NCBI GenBank assembly: GCA_021234155.1
Contig: JAJEKV010000027.1
Coordinates: 17,514,891-17,578,890 of the forward strand
Reading direction: 5' to 3'
Length of the DNA stretch: 64,000 nt
Source: Isoetes taiwanensis
Taxonomy: Eukaryota > Streptophyta > Lycopodiopsida > Isoetales > Isoetaceae
The notes under the pieces were generated by a model. It had not been told where the DNA came from. It saw only the letters and a program-made list of their open reading frames with translations, and did no database searches. Position 1 is the first letter of the stretch. Each line of letters opens with the position of its first letter. This document shows positions 44,641-55,170 of the stretch, one piece after another. The translations under genes were made by a program, and so were the position numbers.

Positions 44641-44852
44641 ACATACTTTTGGGTTATTCTCTCGGTAATTTTTTATTTTTCTATCGAGATGGCTAATATT
44701 TGCCTCTCCATTTTGTGAAAGTTTAGCCAAAAGCAAGAAACTGTGATGGAGAAAAATCATTTCGTATAGCCAAATGTTAGAAACTTCTAGCCCCAATTTG
44801 AAGGTAGTTTAGCTAAACCTACTTTGGCTACACTAAAATATAGGAGTAGTAA
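44641..44852. other. AT-rich segment right of the purine tract
   Basis: Contains TTTAGCCAAAAG, ATAGCCAAATG and TTTAGCTAAACC words, similar in style to the interior of the hAT-like insertion at 41020-41824. It may be the tail of a related insertion that brought in the purine tract. No matching left end was found. Confidence 0.35.
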
Positions 44853-45020
44853 TTTATTCCATGGAGGTGATGCCCATCTACAAATATTTGGGAGTGGAGT
44901 TTCCTTCTAAATTGTATTGGGACACATCCATCTGATTACAGATGATGGCAGGCTGGAAAGCGCTTTATGCAATGCAGAACAATAGCCACAGGGCAGAGCA
45001 CTTGCATGCAGTAAGCACAC
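44853..45020 (+). pseudogene. RTE-like reverse transcriptase fragment, C-terminal blocks
   Basis: YSMEVMPIYKYLGVEFPSKL, then a TGA, then MAGWKALYAMQNNSHRAEHL form the post-catalytic YKYLG and GWKA..ALQN blocks of RTE-type RT. The fragment is on the same strand as 43546-43767; the catalytic block between them is gone, replaced by the purine tract. Confidence 0.7.
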
Positions 45021-45029
45021 CAGCCTTAG

Positions 45030-46320
45030 ATGCATCAGCAATAGACACACTATAGTCACGTCCAAACACATTAGCTACTTTATGTACATCATCTCAATGA
45101 TATTTATGGTAAAGAAATAACCAGCTCCTTTTACTTGGGGAAGAAACCACTCCCCTCTCATTCCAAGACAAAAGGTTCATGTGCCCTAAATATTATGTTC
45201 CAGCTCCATACCAATAGAGCCAAAATCAACCATGTCTACCTCGCATGATTCTGAAAGGAGGTCAGCCCATCTCGTCCTGAAAATTGGCAAGGGGAAGCAT
45301 CCTCTCTGTTCCACCCTTCTATTGTTTTGTTTAACATGTGATGAGGGATGAACATTCTGTCATACATGGTTCACGAGATTGCTGAAGCATGTTTTTTAGC
45401 TTCTTAAAAGCTTTTGCTATGCAGGTTTTTAAAGTGGATGTACTCCCTATGCATGAAGCGAATTTTGTCTATCAAGCTCATCTTAAGCCTAAAGTCATTG
45501 TCCATATTGTGTAACTCATAGCAATGGCCTTGGCTTCCTTGTCTGTAAGCCCTACATAAATATGTGCTTCCACATTTTTCCACACTTCATTTCGACTTTT
45601 CTCTTTTGATAATTATTTCCTGGCCTTGTAGCTACGCGGGTCACCCAAGAAAAAAGTAAGTGTAGTCCACAATACTGGCTTTTCTATAGTTTCCTAAGAA
45701 AATAGCTTGCTTTCTGTCGACCATGACCACAGGAGCAACACATGGGCACGAAGAGTTTTGCACATTCTCTGTTTAACTATCGCCACATGTGCCAGATACA
45801 ACCTTTTAACTTGCAAGACTCTCATACCATCCTCATTTTTTGGTGGCTTCTTGATTGTGCCGATGGATAATGAGATTGTCTGCTTTAGAAGCTTGGCCTT
45901 ATTGACATGCGTCAAGATAGCACTCGACCTGTAAGCTTTTCTTTGAAATTGGTTGAACCACTACTCCGACATCTTCTACCTCATCATCAGGTTTCTCTTT
46001 AGTTCATAGGCATTCTTTTTCAAAGGGTACCAAAGACCCTTCACCATCTTCTCGTCTTCACAAAGAATTACTGATGACAATACGTTTAACAATGTCCTGC
46101 AAAAGAACAAGATATTTTAGTTCCCAGACTTACATGTCCTTCTTTTAAACTCTCAGTAATTGTACAGGTTTTGGTGCACTGAGACACACACATCATTGTG
46201 ATGTTGAGGAGGAAGTCAGGTTCCTTGTCGTTATTGATGGTCTTCATTACAATTTTATTTCCATTATCAATTTTCGAGACTCTAAACATCTCTCTAGCTG
46301 GAAAATAATTGTTCTTGCGG
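45030..46320 (-). pseudogene. Uncharacterised multi-exon gene remnant, possibly ParB-like
   Basis: Read from 46320 down: FRVSKIDNGNKIVMKTINND, then MMCVSQCTKTCTITESLKEG before a GTAAGT donor. TTCTTTTGCAG (about 46100) starts DIVKRIVISN. Later pieces are VNKAKLLKQTISLSIGTIKK, RVLQVKRLYLAHVAIVKQRM, then NEVWKNVEAHIYVGLTDKEA, KAIAMSY and, in another frame, HNMDNDFRLKMSLIDKIRFM, and finally DVHKVANVFGRDYSVSIADA. The HIYVGLTDKEAxxIA..HN pattern is shared by uncharacterised transposon-linked proteins that I associate loosely with ParB-like domains. Several stops and shifts; not functional. Confidence 0.4.
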
Positions 46321-46649
46321 GTTTTAGTCCTTCCAGCCTCAGTGGGGCTACTACTTCTTGCACCCCTATGCAGTGATCATGTCCAGAATGTTATACTCAG
46401 AATCTCTACAACAGACTGTTGTCCATTGCTTTTCATTGCGATCTTTGAGCTACAAAAAGATACCGGCAAGTCCCTTACAAAATTTTTAAAGCTTGTTTGT
46501 CAAGAAACATGGACCTTTGACTAAATTTTACAGTCCAAAACAACTAATAAACTGTAAAATTTGCAATATATTTTGTACTTTTCACTAATTAACACATGGA
46601 CGGTGTGAATCTATGTCAACCGAGAGCTAAGATAGCTAAAATTTACACT
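46321..46649. other. Unassigned stretch
   Basis: A plus frame at 46309-46524 mirrors the adjacent minus-strand remnant and carries no signature. Nothing else seen. Confidence 0.35.
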
Positions 46650-46945
46650 GGTTAACTCTAGTGCTATATAAATTTATACCGCATGTCAGCACTTATGCTG
46701 GGAGAGAATGCAAGTGTTATAAATTTATATCACTTGAGCTCCCGAGTGATATAAATTTTAACCCCTCGAGTTCTCTCCTGGTTTATTTTTAAACAGCTTG
46801 AGCTCAGGTGATATAAATTTATCCACTCACACAATATAAATTAAAACCATTTAAGTTCATACGGTGTTAATTTCTACCGTCTGGTCCAAGGTGGCATGTT
46901 TATGTGCTTACTGAACTCCGCAATAGTATACATTTATATCGTCCA
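46650..46945. repeat. Cluster of AT-rich palindromic motifs (GTGATATAAATTTATATCAC type)
   Basis: Related motifs start near 46662, 46713, 46748, 46809, 46834, 46862 and 46926, with looser ones at 47245 and 47283. The best is GTGTTATAAATTTATATCAC. Several are separated by CTTGAGCTC or CTCGAGTTCTC words, also palindromic. No frame crosses the cluster. Confidence 0.65.
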
Positions 46946-47029
46946 GCTGCTAAGCTAGGTATAAGTAGAGACTAGAAACACAAACAGAAAAGCAAATTCC
47001 AAAAAACAAAAACTAGGTTGGATGCTTAC

Positions 47030-47146
47030 CTGGCCATGTCCATATACATGTGTATATAACAAGTTGGAATCACAAAATAGAGCATCTATATAAGACGGAG
47101 CATGAGCACCCTCACCAGCAACTCGCGTGTAATCAAATAGGTGCAT
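47030..47146 (-). pseudogene. Candidate exon of an unrecognised gene
   Basis: Minus-strand text HLFDYTRVAGEGAHAPSYID and ALFCDSNLLYTHVYGHGQ ends at a good donor, GGCCAG|GTAAGC (donor at 47029-47024). There is no recognised domain, and the upstream exon is not identified. Coding status is inferred from composition and the donor only. Confidence 0.3.
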
Positions 47147-47339
47147 GAAAATCGGCCTTTACTAACTTTTTTTTCTTGTGCTTTTGTGTATTTTCTTTCT
47201 ATAGGTAATTGTACACTGTAGATTCTTTCGCTTTCCCTATCTCTCGTATAAATTTATTAGTTGGTATATATTTCTACCCCACTATATACATTTCTATTGT
47301 GACCACCTGTCTCCTTTAAACATCCTCTGAGGAAAGAGG

Positions 47340-47790
47340 ATGGCTTTGCCATCTCCATCTCTGCCACCTTGTCTCCTCCCTCCACCTGTGGTATTTTCTC
47401 CACCTCCACCTTCCTTGCCATCAGACATCAAGTCTACTCCTTCTCCACCTCATTTATATCCATCAGTAGTTTTCGTGCTGATGCTGACTCTTTTATGTCT
47501 GACTATGACTTGTAAATCATTAGTCCCCTTGTGTGCATGGTTAGGCTTCCTCTATCAGTACAACTGACTCCTTTCCCTTTCGCTCATGTAATACGACTTC
47601 CACCTCCAGTGCAATTACCCAATTCCCTACAAGAAACGCACTCAGACTTCCTCCTCTTCTTCAATTTACTCCTCCTCCACCAACAAACGTTCTCCCAATA
47701 TTCTCCCTCCTACAACTTTTGTAGCCGAATGTAAACTTCCTCCACATTGCAATTCACTTCTTCTCCTCCAAACTCGATACAAAAGACTAT
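47340..47790 (+). repeat. Pyrimidine-rich low-complexity stretch
   Basis: CTCCACCTCC and CTTCCTCC words dominate. The Pro/Ser/Leu-rich frames over it follow from composition. Confidence 0.6.
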
Positions 47791-47849
47791 TCTTAGTGGT
47801 GGTAGTCAGAGGTTTGTCACTCCAGCATTTTGTGAAACTTTAGGAGCTG

Positions 47850-49383
47850 CTCAACTACATTGCCAATACAGACTACTTTTTTCAAGAGATACACAATCTT
47901 TTTCCACATAGGACTTCCAACATCGAAGGATATTGCATCCATACATCCATAGATACAATAGAGATAAACATATGCCATAAAACATGAGAGCTCCTACCCA
48001 AGGCTCGGACTCATGGGGAGGTACACTGGCGGCTAGGCCACAAGATAGAGCAGACCGAGGCATAACAATGGCGGGGCTGACTATAGACAATGGCTAGGGT
48101 TGACCACTCTATCCGCCCCTCCTGTGCATACTTTGCAAATGGGCTAAATCGGGCTCTGGCGTGACTATAGCCTGCCGGATATGCAATCTCGTGGCATCAC
48201 CCATCGAGACTACTCCGGGTTGCATCTCCCCGGTCTGATGAGGCAGGAAGGGTTGCATCTCCCCTTCTCGGGATCTAGAGGTTCCATGGGCGGCTAGAGA
48301 ATCGTGGTGACACACGATTCTTACCCGACTGAACCTCCCAAAACAAGAGCCAGGGCGACACCTGCAACTTTTGAGAGGCAGGGCGACACCATTGACCCAT
48401 ACCCGGCCCACTCGAAGTGACCGGCTATAGGCCTAGCCCGCTATGGGTCCCCAGTAGCGCGCTCAACAGAGACCTCTCTTCACTTTGCCTCTACCCCGTT
48501 ATATGATGCTAAGTCACATCATAGCCCCCGTAGCCCAGTGGGTTTCTATACACAGGCCGCATATAATAGGAACTAAGGGGGTCTAAACTAGGAGCATCAA
48601 CTAAGTAATGGCTACTAGGTCTCTACCCCCCTTCCCCATATAAGAGGAGCAAACATGATCAACCAACATCACATATCCACATAACATGATAATAATGAGA
48701 ATCACACCTAACCTAATCATATACATCTAACTTCATCACATATCCACATAACATGATAATAATGAGAATAACATCTAACCTAATCATATACATCTAACTT
48801 ACAGTTAGGGTTCATTGATTAGGATTCAAGATCTAGACTAAAAGTGTTCTAGGAAGGCTCTACTAGAGATACGAAATGCTACCTCATCTGGAGTTCTAAC
48901 TTCCAGATGATCTACTAAGAACTCTAACCCAAATACCTGCTCCTGAGGAACTCCCTCCTACTCCCGGCGTCTCCATGGCCTTCAAGGTGGTCGAAGCAGC
49001 TCCCACTCCTACTGATGTGCACACGCTCTGGGAATGCTGTGCCACAACAGACGGTTCTCGAAACGGAGTTTCGAGCGCGAATAGGGTTCCCAGACGGTTG
49101 GAGCCAGAAAAATGGCCTAGGTTTAGGATTTGGCCATTTATAGGTGAGGGTTGATGTCATCTGCCACGTGGCTCCAATAGGGTGCTTCCATGTGGCAGGT
49201 GTCCAATAGGTTATGGCCATGTGGAAATGGTCTTAACCTAAGGTTGGGTAAGTTATATGAATAACTTAGTCATGCCCCCTATTGCCACTAATCTATGGTA
49301 TACAAGGCTATGGTGATAGATTTGTATAGTGATTTAACCTAAAAATATAATGTATTTATGGCGATATTTATCTGAATGTCACA
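47850..49383 (-). mobile_element. 3' LTR region of the minus-strand gypsy element (left end uncertain)
   Basis: In minus sense the LTR starts TGTGACATTCAG at 49383, directly after a polypurine tract. It carries no gene. The far end is set only roughly; no matching 5' LTR lies in the window to fix it. It includes a 67-bp tandem duplication (48668-48801). Confidence 0.45.
48668..48801. repeat. 67-bp tandem duplication
   Basis: Two head-to-tail copies sharing ACATATCCACATAACATGAT and ending ATATACATCTAACTT, with a few differences (CACACCTAACC against AACATCTAACC). Confidence 0.85.
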
Positions 49384-49399
49384 TTCTCCCCCTCCCCTT
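49384..49399 (-). other. Polypurine tract of the minus-strand gypsy element
   Basis: In minus sense AAGGGGAGGGGGAGAA immediately precedes TGTGACATTC. It is the expected primer site for plus-strand synthesis and fixes the LTR start. Confidence 0.75.
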
Positions 49400-50020
49400 A
49401 GATAATGATGTCCTCAAAGATACGCTTAAGATGACTTAACCTACCATAATCCGGCAAGAACACACATGAACATATAACTTTTGACTTTAATGAAATGATC
49501 AACTTCCTACTAAGTACTTAATACGTATCATAGGCTATATTTGTACCTATACAAAATTATATAGCCTTCACAAGGGTTACTCATCATAGTAAATTCAAAA
49601 CATTATCACAATAGTTATTAGGTCCATAATTTAAGTCTAAAATTATGACTCCCATCTTCTCATAATGTGCCCCCTCGTCTATGCTCCCTTTCATTGGCCT
49701 GCACAAGTAGCACATTACGTTAGTTTAGTTAATAAGTTTGTGGTTTTAAGGGACCACCCCCCTGATTACCTCCTTGAGCCGAACTAATAGCTCAAGGTTA
49801 CCCTACTACCTTACACTCGATCATGGCCCTCGTAAGGATTTGAGCTTAAGGACCATTTAAGATAATCCTATCATTGTCCATGATCGGGTGCTACCTTATA
49901 CACACGATCTCCTCGAGTACACCCACAGTGCCTCATGCCCCTGAGGGTTTAAGCTAGGGAACATCTCATGATCCCATCATCGCGCATGATCACCCATACC
50001 TCACCATGGTCAAGTGCGCG
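49400..50020 (-). other. 3' non-coding internal region of the gypsy element, left part
   Basis: Lies between the polypurine tract and the copia insertion and continues at 53011-53399 on the other side. No frame. CATGATC and GATCATGG words recur (49820, 49880, 49985). Confidence 0.5.
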
Positions 50021-50025
50021 TGCCC
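50021..50025. repeat. Copia target-site duplication, left (TGCCC)
   Basis: TGCCC stands directly before the 5' LTR and again directly after the 3' LTR at 53006-53010. Five bases is the standard size for LTR-element insertion. Confidence 0.9.
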
Positions 50026-50364
50026 TGTCGAGATATATGATATCGAGATCACCATCTTGCTGTTTGACAGCACTGACAGCACGCAGCACATAGGTGCTGA
50101 CTATGTGCTGAATCAGCACTTCATCAGCACCTACACCAGCACATCCACTTGCCTTAATTAGCTACGGCATCCACTTGCCTTAATTAGTTATGGCATAATT
50201 AGGTGTGGTTGGTAACGGGAGCAGTTATTATTTACTGCCCCCTTTTATATCTTGTATTCATACATACATTCAATACAATTCCATTTTGCCTTTGTTTTGG
50301 GAGCTTGTGCTCTCGGATATTGGTGTGCATCCCCTTCTCTCCCTTTCTTGGTGCAACCTTGACA
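50026..50364 (+). repeat. Copia 5' LTR
   Basis: Starts TGTCGAGATATATGATATCG and ends GGTGCAACCTTGACA. CAGCAC words are frequent in the first third. CCCCCTTTTATATCTTG near 50242 contains a TATA-like core. Confidence 0.9.
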
Positions 50365-50376
50365 TGGTATCAGAGC
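50365..50376 (+). other. Copia primer-binding site
   Basis: TGGTATCAGAGC follows the LTR without a gap and is the complement of the 3' end of initiator methionine tRNA, the usual primer of plant copia elements. Confidence 0.9.
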
Positions 50377-50412
50377 ACTAGGTGTACTGAGATTGATTCA
50401 AGATCAACACAG

Positions 50413-51319
50413 CAATGGAGAAGGATGCAAGCTACAAATCAGATATCTTCCCTCGGGCGGTCATGCGATTCAAATCTTTGATCGCGATTGTGTTTCCAAA
50501 GAATGGAAAAGGTAATGATCTTCATTCTCAAGGATGAAGGAGTTTGGGGAATTGTCAATGGCCAAGAACCGGCACCGGATGCCAAAAATATTGCTGATTT
50601 GCATGCTTGGCAGCGCCGAGATGACAAGGCAATGGCATATATTGGGCTCTCTTTAGCTGACTCTATCCTTGATGAGTTCCAACAAGAGAATAGCCACGAT
50701 TTGTGGCATGCTCTCATTGAGAAGCATGACCAAAAGACCCATAAGATTGGGCATTTGTATGCAGATGTAATGGATATGTGCTGGGACGAGACTGCTGAAA
50801 GTTTTGACGAGTTCTCGGATCACATAAGCACACCTTCCAGCAGATTGAAGCTCTTGGAGAAGAGCATCAGACCTCACAATCGATGCAACTATTTTTCTTC
50901 CTCAGGTCATTATCTAATGCATTTGATTCTTTGTGCAGCAGCTTCATGCAAGACAAAGATATGGGCTTCCATCAAGCAATCACTTCTATTAAGAAGGAGA
51001 TCATGATGAGGCAAGATGCAGGTAAAGATGATCATGCCACTCTCTTTGCAGCAGGGCATTCAAAGACTCAAACTACCCTAAATGGGGATGAGCATGATGA
51101 GGAGGAGAAGCACATTGGCAGCAAATTATCTCTTCTTATTAAGCATGAAGTAGTGGATTTAGATCCATCTACTTTTTGGATATCAGACGATGCAGTAGCA
51201 CCCAATAAATGGATGCCAATTTTTGATATTCCAGCACCTTCCAAGCAAGGATTAATAGATACCTCAGCCATTGAGCTAGAATATCTTGATGTGGCCTTCA
51301 CCTCCCCATTAATGTAGCA
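50413..51319 (+). pseudogene. Copia gag-like protein
   Basis: ATG at 50413 opens MEKDASYKSDIFPR, but the frame shifts before MEKVMIFILKDEGVWGIVNG (50503). That is followed by DLHAWQRRDDKAMAYIGLSL and DLWHALIEKHDQKTHKIGHL, the gag core (UBN2-type: W..D..A...I..sl, ..W..L...y). A second shift near 50890 gives LRSLSNAFDSLCSSFMQDKD, where active copies read L.sLP.sy. The zinc knuckle is missing; an acidic tail ends at TAG 51315-51317. Gag would form the particle; at least two shifts make it defective. Confidence 0.75.
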
Positions 51320-51331
51320 ACACTTCATCAA

Positions 51332-51658
51332 GTGGCATTCATTTCTGATACTTTGGTGGCATTTATGCAAGGAGGCACTCAGGTTCTAACACCTGATCAA
51401 CTGATTTTTCTGTTCGGATTACAGAAACTTCCAGCACTTACAGCACTTCCAACACTTCCAGCACCTGTTATGGCACTCAACTCTTTTCTGTTTCCAGATC
51501 AAGGAGGAGATCTTAATTCACTTGATTGTGAAGGAGTTGAATATGCATCATATATGATCATGATTCCAAAGCAAGGAGGAGCAGTTGACTCTTTACTTCT
51601 AGCAACACTTGATCAAGGTCAAGCAAAGGTACTAAGGCTTGATTTTCATGCAGGGTAA
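51332..51658 (+). CDS. Unrecognised ORF inside the copia element
   Basis: 108 codons, from MAFISDTLVAFMQGGTQVLT to LRLDFHAG. The middle is an imperfect 9-base repeat (CTTCCAGCA / CTTACAGCA) giving LPALTALPTLPAP. No protease (D-S/T-G) or integrase motif is visible. It may be a decayed pol linker or a captured segment. The region 51660-52270 downstream has no frame. Confidence 0.3.
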   Translation: MAFISDTLVAFMQGGTQVLTPDQLIFLFGLQKLPALTALPTLPAPVMALNSFLFPDQGGDLNSLDCEGVEYASYMIMIPKQGGAVDSLLLATLDQGQAKVLRLDFHAG

Positions 51659-52273
51659 AAATTAAGGACGATTAATTGCAAATGGGCTATTTTATTTCTA
51701 ATTCTTGGATTAAGATTTGAGAGATTAGTAGGATGAGTTTTGCATTTTTGGGATGTGCAATCGCCCATGTGTAATTCTTTTTTATCTTGCCAGAAGAGAT
51801 AATTGCCCATGTCATGATTCTTTTATGGGTATTTTAAAAATAGATTAGCCCATATATGATCTTCAAAAATAATAAGTTTAAAAAATTGCATAAAATAATT
51901 GGGGATAACCTTCTTCATTATAACCATTGTTCATAATTGACATAGGTATTTTTGAACTAGACCTGATTTAGCAAGATTTTATGGCAGATATTTCATAGCA
52001 ACGGCCTCTGTAATGACTAAGAGATTTGGAAAAAGAGATTTTCTAGCACCAATTGCAGCACCCGTCTCTTTAAGCTCTAGAGGTTTGTAGAACCCATTGT
52101 TTATGCACAAAGGAAATATCAAGATATTTATGGAAAAGCCACCATAACAGCTAGTACTAGACCACCATAAAAAACAGTTGGTGTGGAAGATATGGGGGTG
52201 TGATGTTCAATGTGATGCAAACACTAGAAAATCGCCCATGGTTAATAATATAAAATATAATAGGTGCTCATAA

Positions 52274-52582
52274 TTTTTACCCTGTTTTCATGGAGAATTT
52301 CGACCTAGTATTGTTGAAGTAGCTGCATTTACGGTTGTTGAGTCCATAAGTCTTAACGAAGTAATCATATCTGATGCTTCTATTGCCTATATTGAGGCTA
52401 TGCATGGAAATAATTTTCATGTTCCTCTTGTCAAAACAATTATGGATATCAAAGACAAACTCTATCGACTTATTGTTCCTGATACAGTGGTTGATCAGCA
52501 GGTCTATTTATCTATCAGAGAGAATAGAGCTGATCTCTTCATGCAAACTTGGTTTTTGAGCTTTTCAGATGACTCTGATTAA
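52274..52582 (+). CDS. Unrecognised ORF at the 3' end of the copia element
   Basis: An open frame of about 100 codons with no obvious start: FRPSIVEVAAFTVVESISLN, EVIISDASIAYIEAMHGNNF, DKLYRLIVPDTVVDQQ and FLSFSDDSD with TAA at 52580-52582. Composition is that of a soluble cellular protein and nothing in copia pol resembles it. A captured host exon is the simplest explanation. The ATG at 52400 would give a shorter 60-residue product. Confidence 0.4.
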   Translation, partial: FLPCFHGEFRPSIVEVAAFTVVESISLNEVIISDASIAYIEAMHGNNFHVPLVKTIMDIKDKLYRLIVPDTVVDQQVYLSIRENRADLFMQTWFLSFSDDSD

Positions 52583-52657
52583 GTGACAATCTTGACCAAG
52601 ATTCAGATCTTATCTCCAGGAGGAGGAGGTTGAGCATGGAGATGGCGATCTCTCATC

Positions 52658-52666
52658 AAGGAGGAG
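52658..52666 (+). other. Copia polypurine tract
   Basis: AAGGAGGAG directly precedes the 3' LTR start TGTCGAG. Confidence 0.8.
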
Positions 52667-53005
52667 TGTCGAGATATATGATATCGAGATCACCATCTTG
52701 CTGCTTAACAGCATTGACAGCATGCAGCATATAGGTGCTGACTATGTGCTGAATTAGCACTTCATCAGCACCTACACCAGCACATCCACTTGCCTTAATT
52801 AGCTACGGCATCCACTTGCCTTAATTAGTTATGGCATAATTAGGTGTGGTTGGTAACGGGAGCAGTTATTATTTACTGCCCCTTTTTATATCTTGTATTC
52901 ATACATACGTTCAATACAATTCCATTTTACGTTTGTTTTGGGAGCTTGCGCTCTCGGATATTGGTGTGCATTCCCTTCTCTCCCTTTCTTGGTGCAACCT
53001 TGACA
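52667..53005 (+). repeat. Copia 3' LTR
   Basis: Same length as the 5' LTR (339 bp) and the same ends. Differences include AACAGCATTGACAGCATGC for GACAGCACTGACAGCACGC, ACGTTC for ACATTC and GCGCTC for GTGCTC. Confidence 0.9.
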
Positions 53006-53010
53006 TGCCC
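53006..53010. repeat. Copia target-site duplication, right (TGCCC)
   Basis: Matches 50021-50025 exactly. Confidence 0.9.
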
Positions 53011-53399
53011 TACATCGTGGCATAGAGATCATCCGAATGATGGTCTCATCATCGCCCACCATGCCACTCTTCCTCTCACATGACCCTACTAGTCATGCAC
53101 ACTCTTGGTGCATGCTGGCCTAGAGAATGCCCTTAGAGCGTATCTCATCATCGCCTACACTTCCAAGCCTTTGGCATATGCACTTTGCTAGGCTCGAATG
53201 CATATGCCTTACTACTGCTACACTAAGACATACAACTTAGCTAAGCACCTGGCAAGTCGGTGTCGACCAGCTCAGAGATGACTTGGCCGTCGAACTCCTT
53301 CATAAAGTCCGAGTATTGCCTCTCCAAATCCTGCTTCAATACCCAGGCAAGTGCTTCCACTTGACCAAATATTGGAGGAATTGAGAACTTCTCGTCTTC
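53011..53399 (-). other. 3' non-coding internal region of the gypsy element, right part
   Basis: Downstream (minus sense) of the integrase stop. No chromodomain is recognisable in any frame. Together with 49400-50020 it gives about 1 kb between pol and the polypurine tract. Confidence 0.5.
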
Positions 53400-54664
53400 T
53401 TAAATGCCTTGTCGAGAATTAACTGGGGCACTATCTCTATCTGCTCCTACGTCATCTTCAACAAAATTGGAGTTTTTCAAAACCTCTTCTGGGTTTGGAG
53501 TGTGCCTCTTCAACAGGCTTACATGGAAGACCTTGTGGACTTTAAGATGGGCTGGCAATTCGAGCTTGTAAGCTTCATTTCCTAGTCGCTCCAGGATCTT
53601 AAAAGGTCCCGCCCATCTTGGAGCAAGCTTCTTGCAATTCCCAATTTGAAGCTTTGCTTTCTTGACCTTGATCTTGAGCCAAACACTATCCCCAACTTGA
53701 AACTCTCTTGCAGTCCTATGCTTATCGGCCATGCTCTTTTGCCGACTTCTTGTTGCTATCTGCTGCATATCAAACAACATTTGTTGAGAAACTTCACCTT
53801 TAAACACTGGGTTATGCCAAGTGTCTGGTGTTAAGCATTGATAACTATAATTAATCATGAAGGGGGACATTTGAGAAAACTCCTGCTTGGTACTATTATA
53901 AGCAAATTCTACCAAGTAAATGTAGTCACCCCATTTGGATTGCTTGTTCCACACATAGCTTCTCAACATATCTTCTAGAATTCGATTGGTGCGTTCTGTT
54001 TGACCCTCGGTTTGGGGATGATAAGCCGTGCTCATGGCCAACTTGGTCTAGATCGTGTCGAAGAAGTCCTTCCAAACGGCACATATGAACTTGGGATCCC
54101 TGTCTGAAATAATTTCCCTTGGCATCCCATGCAATCTAAATATTTCCTTTGCGAAGAGCAAGGCGTTGTCCAATCCTTCATCTGTGGTTCGACATGGCAA
54201 AACGTGAGCCATCTTAGGTAACTTGTCGACCACTATCATTAAGGCATCATGGCCCCTTGCTCGGCCTTTGTTTGCTGACAAAGCTGACATTGCCGAATGT
54301 AGTTGGCTATCTCCTTCTTCATGCAGGGCCAATAATAACTACTTCTTATCTTGAAGTAGGTTTTCATGAACCCTGCATGGCCGGCTATTGGGCTATTGTG
54401 AGTGTCATGAAGAATTAACTTCCTCACTTCGGGGACACAAAGTTTGTCCTTGTGGTAGAGAAGATTTCCTTCCCTCTTATATCTCTTATAAGCTTCTCTT
54501 TCCTTGTCTATCCTTGCTTCCTTGCAAAGACTAGCCCATATTTTCTTTGCTTGAAGGCAAGACCTCTTCGATCTTCTTGCCGAAGTCGCTACACAAGGTG
54601 GAGATAGCATTGCAATGCGCTCGAGTCTCCAATGGCCTTTGGGAGAGGGCGTCTGCAACCACAT
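53400..54664 (-). pseudogene. Ty3/gypsy integrase (third gypsy element)
   Basis: From 54664 down: KLILHDTHNSPIAGHAGFMK and CQLCQQTKAEQ form the HHCC zinc finger; a frame change leads to ALMIVVDKLPKMAHVLPCRT (first Asp), REIISDRDPKF (second Asp), then TAG/TGA near 54048 and TAYHPQTEGQTERTNRILED (Glu). The C-terminal part reads LAPRWAGPFKILERLGNEAY and HKVFHVSLLKRHTPN. It ends at TAA 53402-53400. Stops and shifts at about 54240 and 54045 break it. The GPF/Y-type end is that of a chromovirus-like element, though the chromodomain is absent. Confidence 0.9.
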
Positions 54665-55170
54665 TTAATTTACCTGGCTTATAGACTATCTCAAAGTCAT
54701 ACTCTTCGAGGAATTCCATCCATCGCCTTTGCTTCAAATTGAGGAGTGATTGCGTAAAGATATATTGGAGGCTTTGGTGGTCTGTATCCAGTTGGAACTT
54801 CCTACCCAGTAGGTAGTGCAATACGCAGGGCTCTCACTATGGCCAAGAGTTTCTGGTCGTGTGTCGGGTAGCATTGCTCTGCGACGTTCATCTTTTTGGA
54901 ATCATAAGCAACAATTACTCCTTCCTCCTGCATGAGGACTCCCCCTGTCGCCAGCTTATTAGCATCCGTTGCTACCAAATTGTCCTTGCTTGGATCTGGG
55001 AGGGTAAGCACTGGTGCTGTTGTTAATGCCTCTTTGAGCTTTTCAAAAGAAGGTTGGACATTCTCAAGCCAATGTTGCACCCAATCTTTTACCTTCTTAT
55101 TTTTAGTGAGGTCCGACAAAGGGGACGCCCACTTAGCGAAGTCCTTTACAAATTTACGATAGTAAGCCAA
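54665..55170 (-). pseudogene. Gypsy RNase H (third gypsy element)
   Basis: YYRKFVKDFAKWASPLSDLT is the RT connection, then FEKLKEALTTAPVLTLPDPS, VATDANKLATGGVLMQE (first Asp, usually DAS) and VAYDSKKMNVAEQCYPTHDQ. A frameshift near 54815 leads to HYLLGRKFQLDTDHQSLQYI and VYKPGKLNVVADALSQRP, the last Asp block (overlapping the integrase frame region). Activity is lost by the shift. Confidence 0.9.

Larger units (their letters stand above)
50026..53005 (+). mobile_element. Complete non-autonomous Ty1/copia-type LTR retrotransposon
   Basis: 2980 bp with two 339-bp LTRs, a primer-binding site, a polypurine tract and a perfect 5-bp target duplication. The interior (2.3 kb) encodes a gag-like protein but no protease, integrase or RT, so it would need proteins from a partner element. 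By eye the LTRs differ at about 12 positions (around 3.5 per cent), mostly transitions. It inserted in the 3' non-coding part of the minus-strand gypsy element, so it is the younger of the two. Confidence 0.9.

Noticed and set aside
43700-44644. 314-codon Phe/Pro/Ser-rich open frame on the minus strand, and related long frames
   Set aside because: They are translations of the polypyrimidine complement of the purine tract. Absence of stops follows from composition.
47340-47734. Pro-rich plus-strand frames as an extensin-like gene
   Set aside because: No SPPPP-type periodicity or signal peptide, and the frame follows CT-rich low complexity.
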